Assembly (NCBI GenBank): GCA_045532035.1
Contig: JAZSFD010000089.1
Coordinates: 1-12,292, forward strand
Source: UMGS1052 sp045532035
GTDB lineage: Bacteria > Bacillota > Clostridia > Oscillospirales > CAG-382
Reading direction: 5' to 3'
Length of the DNA stretch: 12,292 bases
This document shows, in pieces, positions 5,212 to 12,292 of this stretch. Positions within the stretch are counted from its first letter, which is position 1, and every line of letters begins with the position of its first letter. Below the pieces are notes generated by a model, which did no database searches, had not been told where the DNA came from, and saw nothing but the letters and a program-made list of their open reading frames with translations. The position numbers were made by a program, and so were the translations under genes.

Positions 5212-7146
5212 TTATTCCAAAAACAACATAACAGGTTCAAGAGTTCCTGCAGTTTTTTCAATAATGATGGTATCTTTCTCGGTGCGGAAGGGAAGAGCTT
5301 CTTTTTTGCCGTCGGGGGTGAGATATTTCACGCTTTCATAATCTTTGTCAACATGAAGGATTATCTCATCCAAAGGATCAAGGCTGAGGTTGAAGACGGA
5401 ACAGAAAAGCCCGCCGTCAGAACATCTTGCCGCTTTGAAATAGATCTCATCATCGCCCACGCAATAAACGGGAATGTCTCCTGTTTCCGAAAGCAAAGAG
5501 ACAAATTGCGCTTTTCTTGATTCGTTCAGCATCGAGAAAGGAGCACCAAGTCCCCAAACCGTGTCGGGCGAACCGCAGAAGACGACCGAGGTGCCGCCAA
5601 GAGAATTTTTGAAAACTGTGCTTGCGGGAAAAAGCTTTTCACGGCTTTCGCCATCAAGAGAATAACAGACATAAGACATGGCACGTACCGAAGCATTTGT
5701 CGGCACAAGCTCCTTTGTCTTGTGCTGTTTCGGCACCTTTTTGCCGCTTGCTTCGATGACCTCGCAGGTCATCGTCTTGCCCTGCCATTCGCGCACATCA
5801 ACTCCGAGATATTCCCCAAAGCCTCTTTCGATAAGCTGTGCGGCTGTGTCGGAAGCCACGACAAATGTGCCCTTGAAGAATTCGGTGATCTCTGTATCCG
5901 AGAATTTTTTGAGGGTGTCTTTGCCTTCCATGAAGACAGCTCCGCCGCTCTTTGACGAGAAATAGAGAGGAAGGCCCAAGCGTTCAAGAACTTTTTTGCT
6001 CCAACTTTCTTTTTCGGATTCCCACATATCGTCGCACAGATCAAAATAAGATTTTGTAGACAGGGGAATACGGCATCCGAAAAATGAAAGAGTGGGATAT
6101 ATTTTTTCAAGCGCCTCATAAAATCCTCGGTTTTTGGCAAGCACCTCACGGTATTTTCTGCCGCTTGACGGCTCGTGGGCATAAAGTCTTGTTATCCAAT
6201 GCTTTGCACCGCGTGTTCCCTCAAGGATCGAGCCCGAAAGATGAGCATGAACAAGCCGCCCACTTGTGCTGTAACGATTCTGTGGGCAGGTGGCGGGCTC
6301 ATCAAGAAATATCTCGACATCGTTTTTGAGCTTTTCTATCTGACTTGCGGCGCGATAAAACACCTCCGAGATCTCTCTGCCGCTTGAATGGAGATATTTT
6401 CCGTTGTTGACTCTGACAATGACGGGATTGCCTTCTCCTGCAAGGATTTTTGCGATTTGTGCAGAAACCTCGGGATTGCTTCCGCAGTTGCAGAAATTGC
6501 CGGGGATTGAGGGGTCGATGCTGTCAATACCTTCGCGCATGGCGCGGGCGGCCTTAAGAAGCGAATCAAACTGGGTCTTTACGAAAATATCGGTGTATTC
6601 GCGGCTCTTTTCGTCGCGCTTCAGAAGAGTTTCCCAAAGCTGCTCCCGGGTGAAGTTCTCTCCCGAAAGTTCATTGAAGCGCTTCATGTGTCTTTCGCAG
6701 GCACAGCCCTTTCCGCCGCGGAAGATAAGACGGAAATCGTCATCCACCATGATGACCTCGGGACGGCTCTGTGCCAGGGTCCTGAACGCGTCTCTTATGT
6801 GGTCGCAGAAGTCGTCATCATCAGGACAAACAGTTGTGGTTTTTTGACCGTCTTTGAGGTTTGTATACTGTGTGAAAGGAAATAGCTCCGAAAGACTCCA
6901 ACCGTGACCGATGGAGGCCTGCACAAGAATTCCGCAGGAAAGACCCATCGAAGCAAGCTTGTCGCGGAAAAGATTATATTTTTCGCACAGGATTTTTGCC
7001 TTGTCAACAGGCGGATTTCCCTCGGGAACAAGGGTCATCTTGAAAAGAGCACAGGTGGCAATACCCTTTTCGTACTGCTCGCGTATATCCTCGCATATTT
7101 CATCGATGTGATTGGTATCAAGCGGCATTATTGAATAATTGTACAT
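5212..7146 (-). CDS. Putative GH42-like TIM-barrel glycoside hydrolase, function unassigned
   Basis: A 644-residue protein with no signal peptide or membrane segment, so probably cytosolic. Residues about 1-385 look like a (beta/alpha)8 barrel: ASIGHGWSLSELFPF (77-91), then VIMVDDDFRL (131-140) followed by CACERHMKRFNEL (148-160), a pattern I associate with uncharacterised GH42-like hydrolases, and EIFLDEPATCPQNR (278-291). Asp135-137 and Glu283 are candidate acids, but I cannot assign the catalytic pair. Residues about 415-565 (FVVASDTAAQLIERGFGEYLGV) resemble the Rossmann-like middle domain of beta-galactosidases of this clan, and about 565-644 look like a small beta domain (PVMLFLE end). 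The ATG has GGAGGT 7-8 bases upstream. It has its own promoter and terminator, so it is monocistronic. An unrelated barrel hydrolase is the main alternative. Substrate unknown, presumably an imported glycan or glycoside. Confidence 0.6.
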   Translation of the reverse strand: MYNYSIMPLDTNHIDEICEDIREQYEKGIATCALFKMTLVPEGNPPVDKAKILCEKYNLFRDKLASMGLSCGILVQASIGHGWSLSELFPFTQYTNLKDGQKTTTVCPDDDDFCDHIRDAFRTLAQSRPEVIMVDDDFRLIFRGGKGCACERHMKRFNELSGENFTREQLWETLLKRDEKSREYTDIFVKTQFDSLLKAARAMREGIDSIDPSIPGNFCNCGSNPEVSAQIAKILAGEGNPVIVRVNNGKYLHSSGREISEVFYRAASQIEKLKNDVEIFLDEPATCPQNRYSTSGRLVHAHLSGSILEGTRGAKHWITRLYAHEPSSGRKYREVLAKNRGFYEALEKIYPTLSFFGCRIPLSTKSYFDLCDDMWESEKESWSKKVLERLGLPLYFSSKSGGAVFMEGKDTLKKFSDTEITEFFKGTFVVASDTAAQLIERGFGEYLGVDVREWQGKTMTCEVIEASGKKVPKQHKTKELVPTNASVRAMSYVCYSLDGESREKLFPASTVFKNSLGGTSVVFCGSPDTVWGLGAPFSMLNESRKAQFVSLLSETGDIPVYCVGDDEIYFKAARCSDGGLFCSVFNLSLDPLDEIILHVDKDYESVKYLTPDGKKEALPFRTEKDTIIIEKTAGTLEPVMLFLE

Positions 7147-7175
7147 AAAAAATACCTCCGACAGGTGTTTTTCTC

Positions 7176-7204
7176 ATTGTATCATTACATGGACAAAAAG
7201 TCAA
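7176..7204 (-). promoter_or_regulatory. Sigma-A-like promoter for the GH42-like gene
   Basis: On the minus strand, TTGACT (7204-7199) and TACAAT (7181-7176) are 17 bases apart. The predicted start near 7169 gives a leader of about 23 bases that contains the GGAGGT ribosome binding site before the ATG at 7146. Confidence 0.78.
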
Positions 7205-7241
7205 CCGTAGCCGCAACGAAAAAAATTTCGGATTTTATAAC

Positions 7242-7270
7242 AAAAAAGACCGCCTGTCAGCAGTCTTTTT
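7242..7270 (-). terminator. Rho-independent terminator of the ior-paaK-like operon
   Basis: Minus-strand AAAAAGAC (7270-7263) and GC (7261-7260) pair with GC (7253-7252) and GTCTTTTT (7250-7243) around a six-base loop with one internal A-C mismatch. The descending arm runs into six T residues. It begins just after the stop at 7276 and separates this operon from the promoter of the GH42-like gene. Confidence 0.78.
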
Positions 7271-7275
7271 ATTTG

Positions 7276-8105
7276 TTATCTGACTTTTATAAAAAGCACA
7301 TTTCCCGTAAAGTCGGGTTCGCTGTTTGCCTGAAGCTTGTAAAGCGGGATGATCTTTTCAACTTCGTTTCCGGCTTTGTCAATAAAGAAGCTGGGAACAT
7401 CTTCATGAAAATCCACATGATTGTGTCCCGCAAAAACAGCTTTCACGGTGTCAGCATAGCTTCTGATGATATCATACATTTTTTGATTCTCGCCAAGCTC
7501 CATGTTGAGCCTGTTGAAAGCGATATGTATAAAAAGGAGAACGGGATATCCGTTACTTCTGGCAAATTCCAGCTCTTTTTCAACGCTGTCGCAGACCTTT
7601 TTGCTGAACTCGCCTGTGTTGTCGTCGGCGGCGATGATGTAAAGCTTTTCTTTCAGAAGCTTTGTGTAGCAATAAGGATCGTGCGGCCAGACTGCATCAA
7701 GCTTTTTTCTGCATTCGACGGGATCGCCGTAGAACTGATCGTGATTGCCCACAACGCAGATTGTGTCGGGATAAGGTGTAAGCACTGTTCTTTGAGAAGT
7801 CTTATGTGCTCATCGTCCGAAATGCATTCGATATTGTCACCGCAAAGGACAATCTAATCCGAAAAAGATGCACATTCCATGGCGTTTTTGACAGCGTTAT
7901 AGATATCATCACGCTCTTTTCTGATGTGCATATCGGAAAGCATTGCGATCTTGATCTTTTCGCCGCCAAGGTCTGCATCGATCTCAAGCTCGCGAACGAG
8001 GACCTTTGACGAATTGAGGCGGTATACAGTGTCATAGACCGCAGAGCCTTCGGGCTCGGGAGTGATACCTTGCGCAAAATATTCTTCTCTTGTTTTGGCT
8101 GACAT
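7276..8105 (-). pseudogene. Calcineurin-like metallophosphoesterase, broken by amber codon and frameshift
   Basis: All the motif blocks of the metallophosphoesterase family are present but split over two frames: LSDMHI (D-x-H) in the first ORF (8105-7854), LCGDNIE (GDxxE) after it, then GNHDQF, LLFIHIAF and GHNHVDF in the second ORF (7785-7276). The first ORF ends at a TAG (7856-7854), yet the same frame continues with IVLCGDNIECISDDEHIRLLKEQ-like coding sequence. Near 7786 one base is missing, and VLTPYPDTICVVGNHD continues in the neighbouring frame. The start is good: AGGAGAT lies 8 bases before the ATG at 8105, 13 bases after the aminotransferase stop. An intact version of about 276 residues would be a soluble phosphoesterase of unknown substrate. 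Two lesions within about 70 bases suggest genuine decay or a poor consensus; the second half could still be made from GTG 7785, but it would lack the first metal ligands. Confidence 0.82.
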
Positions 8106-8118
8106 TTCGTGTATCTCC

Positions 8119-9312
8119 TTATTTAAGCATATCCTTTATGATATCGCCGAGGATCTTTATTCCCTTTTCGATCTCTTCATTCGAGGGCATGGAGTAGTTG
8201 AGCCTGAAGCTGTCGGAGGGGGTGGATTCGTCGCAGTTGAAGGCGGTGCCCGGAACGACAAACACCTTTTGCTCGGAAGCTTTTGCTATGAAATCAGAAA
8301 GCTTAATGCCGTCGGGAAGAGTGCAGAGGATGAAAAGACCTCCTTCGGGACGGGTGAATTTCAACTGCTCGGGCATATATTTGTCAAGGCAGTCAAGCAT
8401 CAGGTGACATTTGGCACGGTAAAGATCACGGATTTTTTCGATGTGAGCGTCGAGATCGTATTTTTCCATATATTCGGCACAAACCATCTGGAAGAAGATG
8501 TTTGTGTGTACATCCTCCACCTGCTTTGCAACAACCATCTTCTGAATAAGCTCGTTGTTTGCGCAGGCAAAGCCGATACGCATACCTGCCGAAAGTATCT
8601 TCGAGAACGAACCGCAATATATTACTCTGCCGTCGGTGTCCATGCTCTTGATGGTGGGTACATCCTCACCGTCAAAGCGAAGATCGCCGTAAGGGTTGTC
8701 CTCAATGATGACCACATCGTATTTCTGAGCAAGGGCATATATCTTCTTTCTTTTTTCAAGGCTCGTAGTGATGCCTGCGGGATTCTGGAAAGTGGGGATG
8801 ACATAGATGATCTTTGCTTTGTCACCCTCGGCAATGAGAGCCTCTTCAAGCTTTTCGATGTTGATTCCGTCGTCCTCAAGAGGAACGCCGACAGGGCGTG
8901 CGCCGTTGGAGCGGAAGGAGTTGAGCGAGCCGATGAAGCTGGGGTTTTCGCAGATGACTGCGTCGCCGATGTTGCAGAGCGCCTTGCAGGCAAGCTCGAT
9001 GCCCTGCTGACCGCCCGAAGTTATGATGGTTTCATCGTCGGGAGTGCCGACAGAGAACTTTTCGGAAATTCTTTTCTTAATAAGCTGACGAAGCTTGGGA
9101 TAGCCTTCTGTCACGCTGTACTGAAGAGCGGTCACCGCGTCGTTTTCGAGAATGTTTGCCGAGATTTCCTTGATTGCCTCAATGGGGAAGGACTCGGGAG
9201 CGGGATTGCCTGCGGCAAAGGAAATGGCTCCCGGGGTGCCGAGGCTTTTGAAGATTTCGCGGATGGCGGAGGGCTTCATCACCGCCATCTTATCGGATAT
9301 TTTGTACTGCAT
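8119..9312 (-). CDS. PLP-dependent class I/II aminotransferase (aromatic/2-aminoadipate type)
   Basis: A 397-residue fold-type I aminotransferase. GGQQG (100-104) begins the phosphate-binding region, NPAG (177-180) and EDNPYG (204-209, Asp205 to the pyridine nitrogen, Tyr208 to the ring) are conserved, Lys238 in CGSFSKIL is the PLP lysine, and Arg370 (FRLNYS) binds the substrate carboxylate. The shape matches the LysN/kynurenine and aromatic aminotransferase subgroup. It lacks the N-terminal GntR domain of MocR regulators. The ATG at 9312 is chosen because AAGGA lies 8 bases upstream; the frame extends to 9423 but overlaps the ACT gene. In this operon it most plausibly interconverts Trp, Phe or Tyr and their arylpyruvates with 2-oxoglutarate as partner. 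Specificity is inferred from context, not from residues. Confidence 0.9.
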   Translation of the reverse strand: MQYKISDKMAVMKPSAIREIFKSLGTPGAISFAAGNPAPESFPIEAIKEISANILENDAVTALQYSVTEGYPKLRQLIKKRISEKFSVGTPDDETIITSGGQQGIELACKALCNIGDAVICENPSFIGSLNSFRSNGARPVGVPLEDDGINIEKLEEALIAEGDKAKIIYVIPTFQNPAGITTSLEKRKKIYALAQKYDVVIIEDNPYGDLRFDGEDVPTIKSMDTDGRVIYCGSFSKILSAGMRIGFACANNELIQKMVVAKQVEDVHTNIFFQMVCAEYMEKYDLDAHIEKIRDLYRAKCHLMLDCLDKYMPEQLKFTRPEGGLFILCTLPDGIKLSDFIAKASEQKVFVVPGTAFNCDESTPSDSFRLNYSMPSNEEIEKGIKILGDIIKDMLK

Positions 9313-9335
9313 TTGGGTTTTCCTTCTTTCAATAA

Positions 9336-9755
9336 TCAGAATGCGCTGTTGAGAGGTTTGATTCCGTTCTGAGAAAGAACAGTCACGGTCTCCTCCGGCT
9401 TGTCTGTCTTCATGACAACGCAAGCCTCCGATTCCTTTCCGCCCACAAAGGCGTAAAGGTATCTGACCGAAATGCCCTCGGTCTTGAGAAGAGTGATGAT
9501 TTTTGAAAGTCCGCCGGGAGTGTGATCGAGGGGGACGGCGATGGCATCTGTGATTTTGACGGTGACACCGGCGTCTGCAAGAAGCTCCTTCGCCTTTGCG
9601 GGATCGCTTACGATCATTCTCATAAGACCGTAATCCGCGGTGTCTGCGATGCTGAGAGCTTTGATATCAACATGATTGTCGCCAAGAGTTTCGAGAATGT
9701 CGGCAATTCTGCCGAATTTATTTTCAACAAAAATTGTAAGCTGTTTTACAAACAT
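9336..9755 (-). CDS. Tandem ACT-domain protein (amino-acid sensing)
   Basis: A 139-residue protein made of two ACT folds: about 1-68 (QLTIFVENKFGRIADILETL, then HVDIKALSIADTADYGLMRM) and 69-139 (KITDAIAVPLDHTPGGLSKI, then ISVRYLYAFV). The beta-alpha-beta pattern with G-R/G-G at the first strand-helix turn is the usual amino-acid binding position. There is no catalytic or DNA-binding domain. Such stand-alone tandem ACT proteins are often found next to phenylacetate-CoA ligase and IOR genes. A role as aromatic amino acid sensor or allosteric partner of a neighbouring enzyme is inference. GGAG lies 7 bases before the ATG, 15 bases after the stop of the ligase gene. Confidence 0.88.
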   Translation of the reverse strand: MFVKQLTIFVENKFGRIADILETLGDNHVDIKALSIADTADYGLMRMIVSDPAKAKELLADAGVTVKITDAIAVPLDHTPGGLSKIITLLKTEGISVRYLYAFVGGKESEACVVMKTDKPEETVTVLSQNGIKPLNSAF

Positions 9756-9770
9756 ATCTATTCTCCTTAA

Positions 9771-11072
9771 TCAATGAAGTTTTCTGTTGTCAATGACACG
9801 CTTTGCCTTTCCTTCGCTTCTTGTGATCGATTTGGGGTTGACAAGGTGTACCTTTGCGCCGATGCCGAGGGTGCTTCTGATCTTGTCAACAATGGTTCTT
9901 TCAAGGTTTGCAATCGAGCCGACTTCATCGTGCATAAATTCTTCGCTCATTTCCACGTTGACATCAAGAGTGTCTGTGTTGTTGACACGGTCAACGATGA
10001 TCTGATAGTTGGGAGTAACAGCACCGCCGACATTGAGAAGAACTTCTTCGATCTGTGACGGGAAGACGTTTACACCGCGGATGATGAGCATATCGTCGCT
10101 TCTGCCGGTGGGTTTGTTCATGCGGATATGAGTTCTTCCGCAACGGCAGGGCTCGTAGTTGAGCGAGCAGATGTCGCGGGTGCGGTAACGGATGACGGGG
10201 AAGCCCTCTTTTGCAAGAGTTGTGAAAACAAGCTCGCCTGTGCTTCCCTCGGGAAGAACCTCGCCTGTGTCGGGATCAATGATCTCGGCAACAAAAAGGT
10301 CTTCGCAGATGTGCATTCCGCACTGATATTCACATTCATACGAAACGCCGGGACCCTGTATCTCGGAAAGTCCGTAGATATCATAAGCCTTGATGCCAAG
10401 TCCCTGCTCGATGGCGTGGCGCATATCCTCTGTCCAGGGTTCTGCACCGAAAACTCCGGCCTTGAGCTTGATCTGATCTTTCACGCCTGCTTCCGCAACG
10501 GCTTCTGCGAGATACATGGCATAAGAGGGGGTACAGGTGATCATGGTCGAGCCGAAGTCAACCATTGTGGTGATCTGTCTTTGGGTGTTGCCTGCAGAAA
10601 TCGGGATGACGGTGGAACCGATGAGGCTTGCACCGTCGTGAATACCGAGACCTCCTGTGAAAAAGCCGTAGCCAAAGGCGTTCTGAATAAAGTCGTTTTT
10701 GTCAGCGCCTGCTGCTGCAAGAGCGCGGGCAACCGTTTCAGACCAGTTGTCAAGGTCATTCTGAGTGTATCCGACAACGATCTGCTTGCCTGTTGTGCCC
10801 GAGGAGGCGTGGACTCTTTTTATATTTTCCATCGGCTCTGCAAAAAGGCCGTAGGGATAAAAATCACGAAGATCCTTCTTGTAGGAGAAGGGGAGAAGAT
10901 GGAGGTCGTCAATGCTCTTGATGTCGGAGGGCTTAACACCCGAAACATCCATTCTGTTGCGGAAGCATTCGACACGCTCGTACATACGGTTGACCTGCCA
11001 GATAAGTCTTTCGGACTGAAGCTTTTTCAGTTCGTCTCTCGGCATGGTTTCGATCTTGGGGTTGCGAATCAT
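9771..11072 (-). CDS. paaK: Phenylacetate-CoA ligase family, AMP-forming (PaaK-like)
   Basis: A 433-residue adenylate-forming enzyme, the normal PaaK length. The phosphate-binding motif is VHASSGTTGK (87-96), followed by YGFFTGGLG (135-143), FGAEPW (208-213), YGLSEIQGPG (233-242), IRYRTRD (294-300) and the hinge GRSDDMLIIRGVNVFP (323-338). Lys422 in EGKAKRV is the C-terminal adenylation lysine. It activates aryl acetates such as phenylacetate or indoleacetate to CoA thioesters using ATP and CoA. A short Cys-rich segment (PCRCGRTH, 308-315) is common in anaerobe members. AAGGA lies about 10 bases before the ATG. Next to iorAB it either supplies arylacetyl-CoA for reductive carboxylation or handles arylacetyl-CoA made by IOR. 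Which aryl acid is used cannot be read from the sequence. The symbol is by family resemblance. Confidence 0.92.
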   Translation of the reverse strand: MIRNPKIETMPRDELKKLQSERLIWQVNRMYERVECFRNRMDVSGVKPSDIKSIDDLHLLPFSYKKDLRDFYPYGLFAEPMENIKRVHASSGTTGKQIVVGYTQNDLDNWSETVARALAAAGADKNDFIQNAFGYGFFTGGLGIHDGASLIGSTVIPISAGNTQRQITTMVDFGSTMITCTPSYAMYLAEAVAEAGVKDQIKLKAGVFGAEPWTEDMRHAIEQGLGIKAYDIYGLSEIQGPGVSYECEYQCGMHICEDLFVAEIIDPDTGEVLPEGSTGELVFTTLAKEGFPVIRYRTRDICSLNYEPCRCGRTHIRMNKPTGRSDDMLIIRGVNVFPSQIEEVLLNVGGAVTPNYQIIVDRVNNTDTLDVNVEMSEEFMHDEVGSIANLERTIVDKIRSTLGIGAKVHLVNPKSITRSEGKAKRVIDNRKLH

Positions 11073-11123
11073 GGGAGTTCTTTCCTTTCTTATATATTTT
11101 TATATATGTTTTGCAAAAGTGAT

Positions 11124-11690
11124 TCAGAGATTGTAACCGAGATCGAAAGCCGCAAGGTTAACATCAAGGAATTTTGCGGGAACAGTGGTCTTGATTGTTT
11201 CAATCCATTTTTCATAAGGAATGTCTGTGTTCTTCGCCATAACGCCGATAAGAACGACATTGACCGCCTTGATGGTGCCAGCCTCTTTTGCAAGCGAGAG
11301 GGCGTCAACGCAGGTAAGATCAGTTTTTTCGCCGATTTTCTTTTCTATATCGACGGGATATTCTGCTGCACCTGTGATGACAGGCATGGGATTGATCTTC
11401 TGGGTGTTGAGGATCATTTTTCCGCCTTTTTTCACAAAGGGAAGTGCGCGGTAGGCTTCAAGAAGCTCGAAGGCAAGAATGATATCTGCCTCACCCTTAT
11501 CAATAATGGGGGAATATACCTTGTCGCCGTATTTTACATATGTAACAACGCTTCCTCCGCGCTGGCTCATACCGTGAACCTCGGAGACCTTTACATCATA
11601 TCCGAGGGAGGTAGTGAGATTGCCAAGGATTCGGCTTGCAAGAAGAGTTCCCTGTCCGCCGACTCCGACGATCATAATATTCTTTGTCAT
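11124..11690 (-). CDS. iorB: Indolepyruvate:ferredoxin oxidoreductase, beta subunit
   Basis: A 188-residue pyruvate-ferredoxin-oxidoreductase gamma-type domain, the standard IorB length. It has GVGGQGTLLAS (9-19) near the N-terminus, SEVHGMSQRGGSV (36-48) and ADIILAFELLEA (68-79), all typical of the family. With IorA it forms the enzyme that oxidatively decarboxylates indolepyruvate, phenylpyruvate and hydroxyphenylpyruvate to arylacetyl-CoA with ferredoxin, or the reverse. The ATG at 11690 is chosen over upstream in-frame starts because AGGAGG (11706-11701) lies 10 bases away and the gene then begins 2 bases after the iorA stop. A 51-base AT-rich gap follows before the ligase gene. Confidence 0.94.
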   Translation of the reverse strand: MTKNIMIVGVGGQGTLLASRILGNLTTSLGYDVKVSEVHGMSQRGGSVVTYVKYGDKVYSPIIDKGEADIILAFELLEAYRALPFVKKGGKMILNTQKINPMPVITGAAEYPVDIEKKIGEKTDLTCVDALSLAKEAGTIKAVNVVLIGVMAKNTDIPYEKWIETIKTTVPAKFLDVNLAAFDLGYNL

Positions 11691-11692
11691 GG

Positions 11693-12292
11693 TCAGTTTT
11701 CCTCCTTTGCAATGGCACCGAAGGGACAAACATTGATACAAAGTCCGCATCCGTTGCACTGGGTTTCGTCGATAAATACTTTTCCGTCACGCACAGAGAT
11801 TGCGGGACATCCAAGCTTCATACAAAGCTTGCAGTTGCGGCAGTTGTCGCCGATCTTGCAGTGACCTGTGTATTTAACGGTCTTGAGCAGAGCGCAGGGA
11901 CGCTGTGCGATGACGACAGCGGGTGCTTCCAGCGCGCAGGCTTCTTTGACGACGGCTTCAAAGGTCTTGGTGTCAAACGGGTCTGCGACCTTGACCCAGT
12001 CGATACCGACAGCATGGCAGAGCGCTTCAAGGTCAACCTGCTTTGTTGCTTCGCCGCGGATGGTCTTGCCGGTTGTCGGGTTATCCTGATGACCGGTCAT
12101 GCCGGTGATGGAGTTGTCAAGAATGATGACGGTGTTGATGCCCTTGTTGTAAACGATATCGATGAGACCTGTGATGCCGGAGTGCATGAATGTGGAGTCA
12201 CCGATGACGGAGACGAGCTTCTTTGCAAATTCGTCGCCGCGTGCCTTCGCCATACCGAGTGCCGCAGAAACGGATGCACCCATACAGATGGT
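11693..12292 (-). CDS. iorA: Indolepyruvate:ferredoxin oxidoreductase, alpha subunit (C-terminal part)
   Basis: The last 199 codons of iorA; the N-terminus lies beyond the right edge (the frame stays open to the last base, preceding Met with Thr-Ile-Cys). Positions count from the Met at 12283. GDSTFMHSG (28-36) through ILDNS (54-58) is the thiamine-diphosphate/Mg signature. A C-terminal ferredoxin domain carries two [4Fe-4S] motifs: Cys148-x2-Cys151-x2-Cys154-x4-Cys159-Pro and Cys176-x2-Cys179-x2-Cys182-x3-Cys186-Pro. The first cluster has four residues before the last Cys, as is typical of IorA. The enzyme is oxygen-sensitive and implies an anaerobic host. It is the first visible gene of the operon; its promoter is outside the window. 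Confidence 0.95.
   Translation of the reverse strand, partial: TICMGASVSAALGMAKARGDEFAKKLVSVIGDSTFMHSGITGLIDIVYNKGINTVIILDNSITGMTGHQDNPTTGKTIRGEATKQVDLEALCHAVGIDWVKVADPFDTKTFEAVVKEACALEAPAVVIAQRPCALLKTVKYTGHCKIGDNCRNCKLCMKLGCPAISVRDGKVFIDETQCNGCGLCINVCPFGAIAKEEN

Noticed and set aside
4940..5261. Several 60-83 codon frames in the junction region
   Set aside because: They read through the palindromic repeat and a terminator, lack ribosome binding sites, and have compositions typical of translated repeats.
7165..7857. 230-codon plus-strand open frame opposite the phosphoesterase
   Set aside because: It spans the promoter of the GH42-like gene, a terminator and the broken phosphoesterase. All conserved motifs are on the minus strand.
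8062..9372. 436-codon plus-strand open frame antisense to the aminotransferase
   Set aside because: It covers the aminotransferase, whose motifs are complete, and extends into the broken phosphoesterase. Low-complexity Val/Asp/Gly content and no start signal mark it as a shadow.
9313..9423. N-terminal extension of the aminotransferase to 9423
   Set aside because: The extra 37 residues are hydrophilic and unrelated to the family, and would overlap the ACT gene. The ATG at 9312 has a proper ribosome binding site.
10128..11864. Very long plus-strand open frame (578 codons) antisense to the ligase and iorB genes
   Set aside because: It runs across two well-supported minus-strand genes and their gap, has no ribosome binding site, and its protein has no recognisable motif. 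It reflects codon bias of the opposite strand.
1..12292. CRISPR array, tRNA, rRNA or riboswitch
   Set aside because: No regularly spaced direct repeats, cloverleaf-like segments or recognisable aptamer cores were seen on either strand.

Overview
The window looks like chromosomal DNA of an anaerobic, low-to-moderate GC Firmicute, most likely a gut or rumen Clostridia member. This rests on the indolepyruvate:ferredoxin oxidoreductase (IOR) genes, GGAGG-type ribosome binding sites, sigma-A-like promoters with 17-base spacers, oligo-T terminators, and a compact palindromic repeat of a kind familiar from gut Clostridia. No species can be named from the sequence alone.

Left part (1-4980), visibly AT-rich and accessory in character. 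It opens with the C-terminal coiled-coil tail of a probable MobA/MobL relaxase, so a mobilisable element lies to the left. A convergent AraC-family regulator follows. Opposite it, four tightly packed plus-strand genes (about 1577-4778) encode a short-chain dehydrogenase (SDR), a diverged type I 3-dehydroquinase-like Schiff-base enzyme, a PIG3/QOR-type zinc-free reductase, and a metallo-beta-lactamase-fold hydrolase. Two good divergent promoters overlap face to face between the regulator and the operon. The enzymes suggest a regulated small-molecule pathway: alcohol oxidation, beta-elimination to an enone, enone reduction, and lactone or ester hydrolysis. The substrate is unknown, and this cluster is the best candidate for an undescribed system here.

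Junction (4779-5211), no gene. It holds two tandem hairpins (the second a likely operon terminator), an 11-bp inverted repeat, a roughly 113-bp MITE/REP-like palindromic repeat with 7-bp terminal inverted repeats, and the terminator of the next minus-strand gene. Base composition changes across this junction.

Right part (5212-12292), richer in GC, all on the minus strand. A 644-residue GH42-like putative glycoside hydrolase has its own strong promoter and terminator. Upstream of it lies a separate operon, in transcription order: iorA (cut by the window edge), iorB, an AMP-forming phenylacetate-CoA ligase family enzyme, a tandem-ACT protein, a class I/II aminotransferase and a calcineurin-like metallophosphoesterase. 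The last is broken by an amber codon and a one-base frameshift. The first five genes form a coherent route linking aromatic amino acids, arylpyruvates, arylacetyl-CoA and arylacetates. It could run toward aryl-acid production, or toward reductive salvage of aryl acids into aromatic amino acids.
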